Positions 35,009 through 43,150 of a stretch of DNA of 64,000 bases are shown piece by piece; the first letter of the stretch is position 1; the number at the start of each line of letters is the position of its first letter. The translations under genes and the position numbers were made by a program. The notes beneath the pieces are model-generated. The model did no database searches. It had not been told where the DNA came from and was given only the letters and a program-made list of their open reading frames with translations. Origin of the DNA: JAGQZY01 sp964588335 (GTDB lineage: Bacteria > Bdellovibrionota > Bdellovibrionia > Bdellovibrionales > JAGQZY01); the NCBI GenBank assembly GCA_964588335.1, contig CAZPOV010000006.1:1-64000 (forward strand), given 5' to 3'.

Positions 35009-35323
35009 ATGATCATCACCAATATTGAGATTATCCCTGGACGTGAAATTGTTGAACACTACGGTCTTGTGCAAGGCTCGACGATTCGAGCCAAACACGC
35101 TGGTCGCGATTTAATGGCGACAATCAAAAACTTTTTTGGTGGTGAACTTGTCGCTTACACCGAGCTGCTTCATGAAAGTCGCGAAGAGGCTCTCAGTCGA
35201 ATGAAAACCCAAGCCCACCACTTGGGAGCCGACGCCATCGTCAATGTGCGTTTTTCCACTTCTTCAATCACCGCCGGAGCTGCTGAAATTCTTTGTTATG
35301 GGACAGCGGTCAAGCTCGGATAA
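35009..35323 (+). CDS. YbjQ-family (UPF0145) protein
   Basis: The 104-residue product matches the UPF0145/YbjQ family along its full length: TNIEIIPGREIVEHYGLVQG at the start, then YTELLHESREEALSRM, the HLGADAIVNVRF block and a closing strand CYGTAVKL. The family forms small pentamer-like beta/alpha rings and is called a putative heavy-metal-binding domain; its role is not established. The gene is first in a three-gene run, two bases before a membrane-tethered relative and then an M48 peptidase, so a role in envelope protein quality control is a guess from context. Confidence 0.88.
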   Translation: MIITNIEIIPGREIVEHYGLVQGSTIRAKHAGRDLMATIKNFFGGELVAYTELLHESREEALSRMKTQAHHLGADAIVNVRFSTSSITAGAAEILCYGTAVKLG

Positions 35324-35325
35324 TC

Positions 35326-35790
35326 ATGAAACTGTTATTTTTTATAAGCCTTTTTATAATTGGTTACCTCACCGGCCGTCATATTGAACTGCGACACTTT
35401 CAATCTATTCGTGATCGCGAGGAGCGTTACCACCACATCGCCATGATCAGCGGAAGTTGGAAAGATCATATCGATCCAGAGTCGGATTGCAAAATGTTTG
35501 ATGGCAGTGTGGTCGTCGGTGCCGACTACTTTAAAAGTGTGATTTCGGGTCTGCGCGCCGTCTTCGGTGGCGGCATGAACAACTACGAAACCTTGCTGGA
35601 TCGCGGGCGGCGTGAAGCCTTGGTACGCATGCTTGCTGATGCGGACCGCTGGGGGGCCGACCGCCTGGTCAACGTCCGGGTCGAAACCTCAGTGATTGGC
35701 AGTCAATCCGGCAAGCGTGCTCTTCCCTGTGTCGAGATCCATGTGTATGCCACTGGCTTGCGAAAGTTAAGACATGAAGTACATTCCTAA
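35326..35790 (+). CDS. membrane-anchored YbjQ-like protein
   Basis: The start is ATG 35326, two bases after the stop of the upstream YbjQ gene. The 154-residue product has one N-terminal membrane helix (LLFFISLFIIGYLTG) and then a divergent YbjQ-type domain: FGGGMNNYETLLDRGRREAL and DRWGADRLVNVRVETSVIG mirror the corresponding blocks of its neighbour. It looks like a duplicated copy that gained an anchor. Two cysteines (in SDCKMF and LPCVEI) could pair. The 3' end overlaps the peptidase gene by 17 bases. Confidence 0.78.
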   Translation: MKLLFFISLFIIGYLTGRHIELRHFQSIRDREERYHHIAMISGSWKDHIDPESDCKMFDGSVVVGADYFKSVISGLRAVFGGGMNNYETLLDRGRREALVRMLADADRWGADRLVNVRVETSVIGSQSGKRALPCVEIHVYATGLRKLRHEVHS

Positions 35791-36583
35791 ACGCCTCCCG
35801 GAAGGGATTAACGCTAAAACCGAATCCCCCCTGAAGGACGCTGCTTTTCTTTTAAGTCTGACGGCGGGACTGATCGCTGTGATCTTCATTGGCCTTGGCG
35901 TTTTCACCAATTTAGTGGTCAAAAAAATCGACTATGGAACGGAAACACATCTGTTCCAAAGTATGAAGACAAAAGTTAAAAGCGCAAAAGAGAAAAAGAT
36001 TCAGAAGATCGTCGACCGACTTTGGAGCCTTTACCCGGAGGCCAAAGGCTCACATATTGATGCTGGAATTGTTGCTTCAAAACACTTGAATGCCTTTATG
36101 GGAATTGGTGGGCAAATGAAAATTACCACCGCTTTAGCTGAAAAAGCCAAATACGAAAATGAACTGGCCTTTGTGATTTGTCACGAAATCGGCCACTTCT
36201 ACAACCGCGATGTCTTACATGGAACCGGACGCAGTCTAGGCCTGGCATTCATACTCTCTTACTTAGGTTTCGGTGACTCCTTGGATCTGGTCAGCTTAAG
36301 CACGGAGTCCCTGACTTTGGCCTTCAGTCGCAAGCAAGAGCAAAAAGCCGATGAATTTGCTCTTGATTGTATGCGACGGGGTTACGGACACGTGCAAGGA
36401 CACGATAGCTTTTTCAAATGGATTATCAAAGACGAAGAGAAAATTCCCTTGGCTGGCCGCAAAGCCATGTCTTTCGTTCAGTCCCATCCTCTGACCGAGA
36501 GCCGAATCGAACATTTGAACGAAATTATTCAAGAAAACAATTATCCAAAAGCCGGCAAGCTGACCCGACTCCCCTATCGCTGA
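35774..36583 (+). CDS. M48-family membrane zinc metallopeptidase
   Basis: The 269-residue product has one N-terminal membrane helix (about 27-48) and a peptidase domain with the zinc motif HEIGH (about residue 137) and the third ligand Glu in EQKADEFALD (about 193), the M48 arrangement seen in HtpX, YcaL and LoiP. A late His (FVQSHPLTESRIEHL) is also typical. The family degrades misfolded membrane or periplasmic proteins. It overlaps the membrane-anchored YbjQ-like gene by 17 bases, which implies coupled expression. Confidence 0.9.
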   Translation: MKYIPKRLPEGINAKTESPLKDAAFLLSLTAGLIAVIFIGLGVFTNLVVKKIDYGTETHLFQSMKTKVKSAKEKKIQKIVDRLWSLYPEAKGSHIDAGIVASKHLNAFMGIGGQMKITTALAEKAKYENELAFVICHEIGHFYNRDVLHGTGRSLGLAFILSYLGFGDSLDLVSLSTESLTLAFSRKQEQKADEFALDCMRRGYGHVQGHDSFFKWIIKDEEKIPLAGRKAMSFVQSHPLTESRIEHLNEIIQENNYPKAGKLTRLPYR

Positions 36584-36649
36584 AGGGCTGTCTCATATTG
36601 AAAATCAAAGTCTATTTGGCAGGTCAATTTGAGAATTAACTGCGGAGTT

Positions 36650-36679
36650 TTGTCAACCTTACCGATTGTTCGTTATAAT
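36650..36679 (+). promoter_or_regulatory. sigma-70-type promoter of the Cys-repeat lipoprotein
   Basis: TTGTCA at 36650-36655 and a perfect TATAAT at 36674-36679 are 18 bases apart. The GTG start of the lipoprotein gene is 27 bases further on, which leaves a short leader. Confidence 0.6.
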
Positions 36680-36705
36680 AGTGGCAGGGCTTTTTTGGGG
36701 GACAC

Positions 36706-38424
36706 GTGCTGGTACGTTATAAGACATTGTTTCCAATTCTATTGCTAGGAATCTTTCTTAGTTTTCAGAATTGTGGTGACCCGTTTGAGTCGCAAGACGA
36801 AGAGTCCTTTTCAGTCACCCGCCCGCCCAGTAAAAAAGACAACGAAGACATTCTCTATCAATCCTATCTTTACGTCGATTTGGCGCAGCTTCGGTATCAA
36901 GTCAGTCTGGTAGAGATTGCCGGTTCTCCTTCTGAGTTTGAATTGCGTTTTAAAACCTCAATCCGCGGCGACGCTCATATAAACTACAAAGACGATATTT
37001 TCGCGGACTACCAAGACTACCCACCTCGAGCCATTTATTTAGCAATGCCGCAACAGTATGCACCAAAGTCTTTCCTCTTTGTCAGTGATAATTTAGCGAA
37101 GATGATGCTTCTACGTATCAACCCCAATGACACTGTCGAAATTCTTTGGGAGACCAATCAGGTTAACTTGAGCTCTTACCAGGATTTTTTGGCCAATGTC
37201 TCTCCAGAAATTCATCAAGGTGTTTACTATCTTATTATTCGCAATCAAATTGTGGCGAACGCCAACACCGACAGTTTAAACATTTCCTCATGCGAACTTG
37301 AGTTTAATCAAATTTCCAATGGCCAGTGTGTTGGTGGCGTTCGCAGCTGCCTGATTAATAATGGTACAGGCTCCCAGCAGTGGAATGGCGAGGAATGGGG
37401 GCCATGCACATTAACCAGCTGTAACACTGGTTATCACGCCACCAACTCTTCAACCTGTGAGCCCAATGTGATCGTCTGCAGTGATCCCTCTCCTGGTTCC
37501 GCTGGAACTCGGACCTGGAATCCTGTTGATGAGGTTTATGATGATTGTATTATCAATCAGTGCAATCAAGGGGGCTATCACCTGGAAGACAACAGTTGCC
37601 TCAGTGATACCAAAGCCTGTGAAATTGACAATGGTTTGGCTCAAGAAACCTGGAACCCGGAGATCCAAGATTATGGTGCCTGCACTCTCACCTCTTGCAA
37701 TCAGAGTTTCCTGGCTTTTGAAAACACCTGCCGTGCCGAGAGACGAAGCTGTACTATTGCCAACGGGACCGGCGAAGAAGTCTTTGATACTGAAACCGGT
37801 GATTACGGCGTCTGCACCGTCACGGACTGTGATAATGATTACGAACTCATTGGAAACTTTTGTCAGTACAGAATTGATGGATCGAAAATCTACTATGCCC
37901 AAGCCTCTGGAATGACCGCCACCGAAGTGCGAAACGCTTGCAATAGTTTTCCGTTTTCAAAACCCGTGGGCTGCTTGTCAGGACGTCTTCGGGAGGCCGA
38001 TGCGCAAGGCAAGATTGCCTACGGCTATGGAACTGAAGGAGAATTGAGCGCGGCTGGAACTCATGCCTTTATTGGCGAGTCGGTGACCCACTATTGCTAT
38101 CAAGAGGGTCAAGAACAAACCGGCCAAGCCTTAGATATTCTAGTGGGTATAAAATGTTCGAACGTTGAAACGGACGGCCTTTTTTACTTTGGCTTACCGG
38201 CTCCAACGGCCAGCGCTCCTCCAGAGGACAGCTCTGGAAATGGAACCTCCGATGAGTTCAGTTGTGATCCTGGCACCTTCAATGAGTGCCGTGAGTGCAG
38301 CATTGCCAATGGAGTGGGTGTTCAATTTCTTATTAGCACGGACACGTGGTCAGATTGCAATGCCCAGTCTTGCGACGCTGGCTTCACACCTGTTACGGAT
38401 GGCACATCCATCACTTGCCAATAG
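36706..38424 (+). CDS. lipoprotein with cysteine-rich repeats
   Basis: A 572-residue protein starting at GTG 36706. The lipoprotein signal ends in LSFQNCG, a form common in Bdellovibrio-type genomes. After a beta-rich domain (about 40-200) come repeated modules of some 45 residues, each with a pattern of C-x-I-x-NG-x-G, W-N or similar, YG-x-C-T, then C-N-x-x-Y/F and a closing Cys (for example CEIDNGLAQETWNPEIQDYG). Four copies run from about 205 to 390; a diverged one is at the C-terminus (CSIANGVGVQF). The even Cys count per module suggests disulphide-stabilised extracellular repeats, perhaps for adhesion. No catalytic motif is seen. Confidence 0.75.
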   Translation: MLVRYKTLFPILLLGIFLSFQNCGDPFESQDEESFSVTRPPSKKDNEDILYQSYLYVDLAQLRYQVSLVEIAGSPSEFELRFKTSIRGDAHINYKDDIFADYQDYPPRAIYLAMPQQYAPKSFLFVSDNLAKMMLLRINPNDTVEILWETNQVNLSSYQDFLANVSPEIHQGVYYLIIRNQIVANANTDSLNISSCELEFNQISNGQCVGGVRSCLINNGTGSQQWNGEEWGPCTLTSCNTGYHATNSSTCEPNVIVCSDPSPGSAGTRTWNPVDEVYDDCIINQCNQGGYHLEDNSCLSDTKACEIDNGLAQETWNPEIQDYGACTLTSCNQSFLAFENTCRAERRSCTIANGTGEEVFDTETGDYGVCTVTDCDNDYELIGNFCQYRIDGSKIYYAQASGMTATEVRNACNSFPFSKPVGCLSGRLREADAQGKIAYGYGTEGELSAAGTHAFIGESVTHYCYQEGQEQTGQALDILVGIKCSNVETDGLFYFGLPAPTASAPPEDSSGNGTSDEFSCDPGTFNECRECSIANGVGVQFLISTDTWSDCNAQSCDAGFTPVTDGTSITCQ

Positions 38425-38449
38425 ATATCTGAAAAACAAGGCGACTCGT

Positions 38450-39319
38450 TTAGGCTTTGGTCAGCTGTTCTTCAGCCCCGGGAAAATCAGGGGGCTGATT
38501 CCAGAGACTTAAAACAAAGCCGCCATCACCACTGCCCGTTGGTTTACAAGCAATGGCGCCCATTTCTCGAAGGTGCAGCATATGGTCTTCTAAGTCTTGG
38601 CTCAATAGTCCCCAAGAATCAAAACAATCACAGGCCAAATCGATGGAATCTTTTAACAAAGAAACACTTCCTGGAGTCAACAAAGCCTGGCGCGCCAGCC
38701 CCACGGCTTTTTGCATTCTCTGATCAATATCTTCGCCCAACTCGGGCTTTTCAGAAAGAAGCTTTTGAACTCGGGTGATACAGTCTGAAGTCACGCCTCT
38801 TTTTCCGCAGTAGGAAAGATAAAAATGGGGCTGCCATTGCTGTTCAAAAACATCCATCACACCCGGTTTGCGAAAACTCAGGCCTTTGTTGTTAAGGGCC
38901 ACCGCCACATCCACACCCGAGCTTTCGCCATGAAAAAGATCTTCAAGGTTTTTCGAGAATTGAAACTGATCGGCCTCTTGCAGGTGCCCCAGGGCTGTCA
39001 GCCACTTGGCAAGACTCACACAAAGTGTGGCACTGGCACCCATACCCGCACCCACCGGAATATTACTGGTCAGCTTCAGGCGTCCCTTGACTTGATCGCG
39101 ACTCAGATCCAGGCTTTGCAAGGCCTTTTCCAAAACACCCCAAAACGCCATCTCTAAATCGGTATTTTTATGGTGAATTTCAAGTTTCAGCTCGGGCCCT
39201 TCAACAAACTCAAAGTCTAAAAACCGACTGGCCACCGGAAAAACCAAGGCTGTGCCTCCGCGCAAAACAGCGTGCTCGCCGGCTAAAATCCATTTGCCGT
39301 GGGTCCTAAACTTTAGCAA
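38450..39319 (-). CDS. mvk: mevalonate kinase
   Basis: A GHMP kinase of about 289 residues, last in the mevalonate operon. Motifs: GKWILAGEHAVLRGGTALVF at the N-terminus, the phosphate-binding loop IPVGAGMGASATLCVSLA, FHGESSGVDVAVAL (mevalonate kinase-type, with the catalytic Asp) and GSGDGGFVLSLW. It phosphorylates mevalonate at O5. I chose TTG 39319 because GAGGAG lies seven bases upstream, inside the end of mvaD; TTG 39325 and 39334 are alternatives. It overlaps mvaD by 14 bases. Confidence 0.83.
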   Translation of the reverse strand: MLKFRTHGKWILAGEHAVLRGGTALVFPVASRFLDFEFVEGPELKLEIHHKNTDLEMAFWGVLEKALQSLDLSRDQVKGRLKLTSNIPVGAGMGASATLCVSLAKWLTALGHLQEADQFQFSKNLEDLFHGESSGVDVAVALNNKGLSFRKPGVMDVFEQQWQPHFYLSYCGKRGVTSDCITRVQKLLSEKPELGEDIDQRMQKAVGLARQALLTPGSVSLLKDSIDLACDCFDSWGLLSQDLEDHMLHLREMGAIACKPTGSGDGGFVLSLWNQPPDFPGAEEQLTKA

Positions 39320-40277
39320 AACCAATCTCCTCAATATCGCTAAGACAGGTCCATTGATTTTTTAAAGTGTGCTCGAAAAACTGAAGGCTCAATAGTTTCT
39401 GACTTTTTTTCCACAATAAGTGAATGTTAGGGCCGGCATCCATTGTCACCAAAGGACCATCACCATGGGACTGCCAAAAATCTCTGACTTTGTTCAATAA
39501 AGTAATGGTGCCGGGAAGAAAATATCCAAAAGCCGGATCACTGGTCTCAAACAAAACATGCATGTCCCAGAATTCCGCCCACAAGGTTTGATACAAAGAG
39601 GACCAATCCAAGGTGACCAAATCCTGCTTCACTTTCTCCAGTCGTTGCTCTGAACGTTCGACTCGATTGGCAAATACAAGGCTACTTCGAACCCGTCGAT
39701 GAGCCTCCGACGACGAAACTTTTTTTGCACCCTGTCCGATCAATATCACCATATGATTCAACTGCAAGTCTGGCACCGGAAAGGGACGCACACCCTCGTC
39801 ATCCCAAATCACTAAACCGTCCATAAAGGAACGGCAGGACGATCCCGATCCCAAGGCTGAAAGACGGGCTTTTTCTTCAACAGAGATTGATTGTCCTGAT
39901 AATTCGGAAAAAGCCAAGCCACAGGCCTCGGTTAACGCCGCAAAGCTTGAAGCGCTACTAGCGATCCCGCAGTCCGCAGGAAAGTTATTGGCTGATGCCA
40001 CCTCAAAACAACCAGACACTGAAAAATAGTCTTTCATTCGCTTTAAGTGACTAAGATATTTTTCTTTTCCCAGTGGACTCATTTCAAACGGGAAATCACT
40101 GGCCAAAGGAACCCACTTGTCTTCGCTGGCTGGTTTTATAACAACCGTGGTTGTTAAATGCTTCAGTGTCCATGATATCGAGGCATTGGTCGGAATATTT
40201 TTCTCGTGATCTTTTTTCCCCATGTACTTGATCCAAGCAATGTTGGAGGGGCATTCAGCCTGCCACTGCTTAGCCAT
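39306..40277 (-). CDS. mvaD: diphosphomevalonate decarboxylase
   Basis: The 323-residue product matches MvaD throughout: PSNIAWIKYMGKKD and IPTNASISWTL at the N-terminus, the glycine/serine loop CGIASSASSFAALTEA, GSGSSCRSFMDGLVIW and VTMDAGPNIHLLW with the catalytic Asp. It turns mevalonate diphosphate into IPP using ATP. Its ATG region overlaps the 3' end of the glutaredoxin gene by eight bases, and its own end overlaps mevalonate kinase, so the genes are translated as a block. The length is normal for the family. Confidence 0.93.
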   Translation of the reverse strand: MAKQWQAECPSNIAWIKYMGKKDHEKNIPTNASISWTLKHLTTTVVIKPASEDKWVPLASDFPFEMSPLGKEKYLSHLKRMKDYFSVSGCFEVASANNFPADCGIASSASSFAALTEACGLAFSELSGQSISVEEKARLSALGSGSSCRSFMDGLVIWDDEGVRPFPVPDLQLNHMVILIGQGAKKVSSSEAHRRVRSSLVFANRVERSEQRLEKVKQDLVTLDWSSLYQTLWAEFWDMHVLFETSDPAFGYFLPGTITLLNKVRDFWQSHGDGPLVTMDAGPNIHLLWKKSQKLLSLQFFEHTLKNQWTCLSDIEEIGFAKV

Positions 40278-40947
40278 GGCTTATATCTCCAAGAGCCCGA
40301 TCCCAATGCAACGGCACTTTGGCTTTTTCAGACAGGTGATTCATATAGCGATTGATTTTTTCCGGGAATTTCACACCTTCAGTGGTCGTCAAACAGCGCA
40401 GAGAGGCGAAAACATGGAAGTCATCTAAGGTCAGCTCTTGTCCCCAAAAATAGGGCCCTTCACTGATCAGATTCTCTAAAACCAAAAGATGCTCATTGGC
40501 TTGCGCCACCAAATCGGCTGTTTTCTGCAAGTTCTCTGAAAACGGACCAATGGATTTTTCTTTTTTGTGAGTGAAGTACTGAACAGCCGATGCGGTTGCA
40601 AACTCTGGCAAGTCCATCTTCACCCAACGAGGCATCGCCAAAGCATAGTGATAGTTTCGAATATCCTGGAGCCACTGCTTCAAAGTCTCATTGTCTTGCG
40701 AGGCTTCAACGATAGGCTCTCCATATTCTGATAAACCATCAACATAGGCGACAATATCTAAACTCTCGGGCAGAGCCTCGTTATTGTCTTTGACTAAAAT
40801 CGGTAACATCTTCTTACCAATTAAAGTGATCGGAGTTTCTTCATCATCGTTGAGAAGAGTCTTAATCTCGACCGGGACCTCTTTTAATCCGAATATCATC
40901 CGGGCTTTTACGCAGTACGGGCAGTGATCATAACTGTATAAAGTCAA
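40270..40947 (-). CDS. grxB: glutaredoxin 2 (GST-fold)
   Basis: A 225-residue protein of the GrxB type: an N-terminal thioredoxin fold with the redox centre CPYC at residues 9-12 (MTLYSYDHCPYC), cis-Pro region KKMLPILV, and a C-terminal all-helical GST-like domain (GPYFWGQELTLDDFHVFASL). It reduces protein disulphides or mixed disulphides with glutathione. The start is TTG 40947, with AGGAGG placed inside the last codons of the upstream kinase gene and a TTGA overlap. It is embedded among mevalonate genes, which is not a usual arrangement. Confidence 0.9.
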   Translation of the reverse strand: MTLYSYDHCPYCVKARMIFGLKEVPVEIKTLLNDDEETPITLIGKKMLPILVKDNNEALPESLDIVAYVDGLSEYGEPIVEASQDNETLKQWLQDIRNYHYALAMPRWVKMDLPEFATASAVQYFTHKKEKSIGPFSENLQKTADLVAQANEHLLVLENLISEGPYFWGQELTLDDFHVFASLRCLTTTEGVKFPEKINRYMNHLSEKAKVPLHWDRALGDISHG

Positions 40948-41843
40948 TTTGACCTCCTGACAACGGCACCAGGATGGGACTCACTTAAGCAACCAATGTA
41001 CTGAAAGTCCTGATCGTAGCAGATCTCTTTGACGATTTCTGCATTCGAGCTTTCGGAAACAATGATCACGGTGTCCATCCCCATGGCTCCACAACCTTTG
41101 GCCGCTAAAACAGCTGGATGCTGACGCAATTGATTCACACTCTCTTTAACGGTCTTATTACTAAGACCCATCTCATCCAGAATGTCATAATAGTAATTTA
41201 AAGATTCGCAAAAAACTTTTAAATTCTGTTGATCAAACGATGTTCGCGCCGCCAACAAAATAGGAATCAAACTTCTAAGGTCTTTTGATTTCAAATCTTT
41301 CAAATGTTCGTGGGTGGCAAGCTTCTTGCCGGTATGAAAAATAAAAATATCATAACCAGGAAACGGCCAGGCTAATTTTTCGGCGACAAAATTCATTCCA
41401 TCATACCAGCAAAGGCCACCACACACCTGGGCGACAAGGTCGGCGCCACTCGGCTTGTATTCACCACCAGCATACCCTTGGTATTGCGGCACAAAGTCTT
41501 GCAAACTGTTCAATATGGATAAGGATTGGTCACCACCGCCTTGGTTGACTTGGGTGTCGTAAAGATAAACCGCCAAATACTCGGCCGTCGACCGTCCGAA
41601 ACCGCCACGGCCGTCATGGGGGTCTAAGACCGAAAAACCAACATCGGTGAGTTTAAGCTTTTGTCGCAAACGTCCGGCTGGGCTTTTTTCGTGAAACCCA
41701 AAAGTCTTATCTTGAATGGTTTTTATAAAAAAGGCCGGCGCTGTGGCTGCCACCATCGAAGCCGTGCCATTGATAGCCAAGTACTCGCCAATAATAAAAG
41801 TTTTGCTTGGAATTTCAAAGACCAGATCGGGAGATGATGACAT
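40944..41843 (-). CDS. GHMP kinase, probable phosphomevalonate kinase
   Basis: The 299-residue product begins with IPSKTFIIGEYLAINGTASM, the GHMP N-terminal strand and turn, and later has YKPSGADLVAQVCGGLCWYDG and GCGAMGMDTVIIV. By its place in the operon between HMG-CoA reductase and MvaD, with mevalonate kinase already accounted for, it should be phosphomevalonate kinase. The central phosphate loop, normally PxGxGLGSSAA, is here GRGGFGRSTAEYLAVYL, so the enzyme is a divergent member. The start ATG overlaps the HMG-CoA reductase stop (TGATG). Confidence 0.72.
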   Translation of the reverse strand: MSSSPDLVFEIPSKTFIIGEYLAINGTASMVAATAPAFFIKTIQDKTFGFHEKSPAGRLRQKLKLTDVGFSVLDPHDGRGGFGRSTAEYLAVYLYDTQVNQGGGDQSLSILNSLQDFVPQYQGYAGGEYKPSGADLVAQVCGGLCWYDGMNFVAEKLAWPFPGYDIFIFHTGKKLATHEHLKDLKSKDLRSLIPILLAARTSFDQQNLKVFCESLNYYYDILDEMGLSNKTVKESVNQLRQHPAVLAAKGCGAMGMDTVIIVSESSNAEIVKEICYDQDFQYIGCLSESHPGAVVRRSN

Positions 41844-43150
41844 CAGCGGGCACTGTTCTCAGAGGCCGTGGTCGGCATTTGCTGTCGCAAACCTTGCAAT
41901 ATCTGCCAAGCATCGGTGTGGGTGATACGCTTTTTCACGGCTAAAAGCTGCTCGAGCTTTTTCTGCAATGGGGGCGTTTCATCAGGTGTCGCCCCCACCC
42001 CAAGTGTCAGATTTTTAATATGAAGTTTCATGTGACCTTCAATGATTCCGACCGTTGTTAGAGCTTTCAGTGCTCCTAAGTTTTGCACCAAGCCCACTGC
42101 TGCGCAGATTCGAGCCAATTCATTGGCACTATGAATATCCAACATCTCAAGACAAAGCCGAGCGGTTGGGTGCAAAGAGGTCACACCGCCGACTGTTCCG
42201 ACAATCAGTGGCGCTTTAAAAAGACCCGTCAAAGTTCCATCTTTATAGCGCCATTGAGTGATCGATCGATATTGACCACTGCGTGCCGCATAAGCATGAA
42301 TTCCCGCTTCAACGGCTCGCCAGTCATTGCCAGTCGCGATCAAAATAGGATCAATCCCGTTAAGAACACCTTTGTTGTTGGTGGCTGCACGATAGGGATC
42401 ATTTTCGGCAAAAAGTGAGGCTTCTTGAATTTTTTCACCCATAACGGCATCGATGTTATTCAGCTCAACAGTAGCAATGGTTAACTTGCTGTCGACCAAA
42501 TTCGACAGGATACACATGGTCACGGTCTCATCGCTAGCGTCTTGAATGGGTTTTTTCAAGTACTCACAGACCTGGTTGATCATGTTCGCACCCATAGCGT
42601 CGCACGGATTAAAATAAACATGAAACACGGCCATTTTGTCAGTATCATCACGTTCAACGACCCGCAGTTCGATATCTTCAACACCGCCACCGCGTTTCAC
42701 CATTGACGCCGCCACCTGTTCATTCACATCCTGAATCCAAGCCTTTTTATTTTCTTTTAAAATCGTTTCTAGCTTTGCAAAATCTTTGACCCGAGCAATT
42801 TGAATTTGACCGATGATGGTTTCACCAACTGTCTTGGTGGTAATGGTTCCATTTTGGCCAATCCAACGGGCCGTTTTACTTGCGGCAGCAATAATCGACG
42901 TCTCCTCAACAGCCATAGGAATCACACGCGGAACACCATCGACGACAAAATTGGTGGCCACTCCCAAGGGCATTTGAAAATAACCGATAGAGTTTTCAAT
43001 GAAGTTGTCAGCCAATTCTAAACCGTGAACCCCTCCTGCATTGAGATAATCAATGTCAGCTTTGGTCAGAGCTCCCACTTCAAGGAGCCTTTGAAATCTT
43101 TGGTCGCGATTCAGTTTTGAAAAACCTTTGAACATTTCTTTTATATCCAT
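41843..43150 (-). CDS. hydroxymethylglutaryl-CoA reductase (class II type)
   Basis: The start at ATG 43150 has AAAGGAAG ten bases upstream and overlaps the fni end. The 435-residue product has the class II features: FIENSIGYFQMPLGVATNF (catalytic Glu), PMAVEETSIIAAAS, DAMGANM, ATNNKGVLNGI (Lys) with TGNDWRAVE (Asp), and GHMKLH near the C-terminus (catalytic His). It reduces HMG-CoA to mevalonate. Lacking a membrane anchor, it is cytosolic. Class II enzymes can be NADH- or NADPH-dependent and the cofactor cannot be decided by eye. In this operon a biosynthetic role is most likely. Confidence 0.94.
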   Translation of the reverse strand: MDIKEMFKGFSKLNRDQRFQRLLEVGALTKADIDYLNAGGVHGLELADNFIENSIGYFQMPLGVATNFVVDGVPRVIPMAVEETSIIAAASKTARWIGQNGTITTKTVGETIIGQIQIARVKDFAKLETILKENKKAWIQDVNEQVAASMVKRGGGVEDIELRVVERDDTDKMAVFHVYFNPCDAMGANMINQVCEYLKKPIQDASDETVTMCILSNLVDSKLTIATVELNNIDAVMGEKIQEASLFAENDPYRAATNNKGVLNGIDPILIATGNDWRAVEAGIHAYAARSGQYRSITQWRYKDGTLTGLFKAPLIVGTVGGVTSLHPTARLCLEMLDIHSANELARICAAVGLVQNLGALKALTTVGIIEGHMKLHIKNLTLGVGATPDETPPLQKKLEQLLAVKKRITHTDAWQILQGLRQQMPTTASENSAR

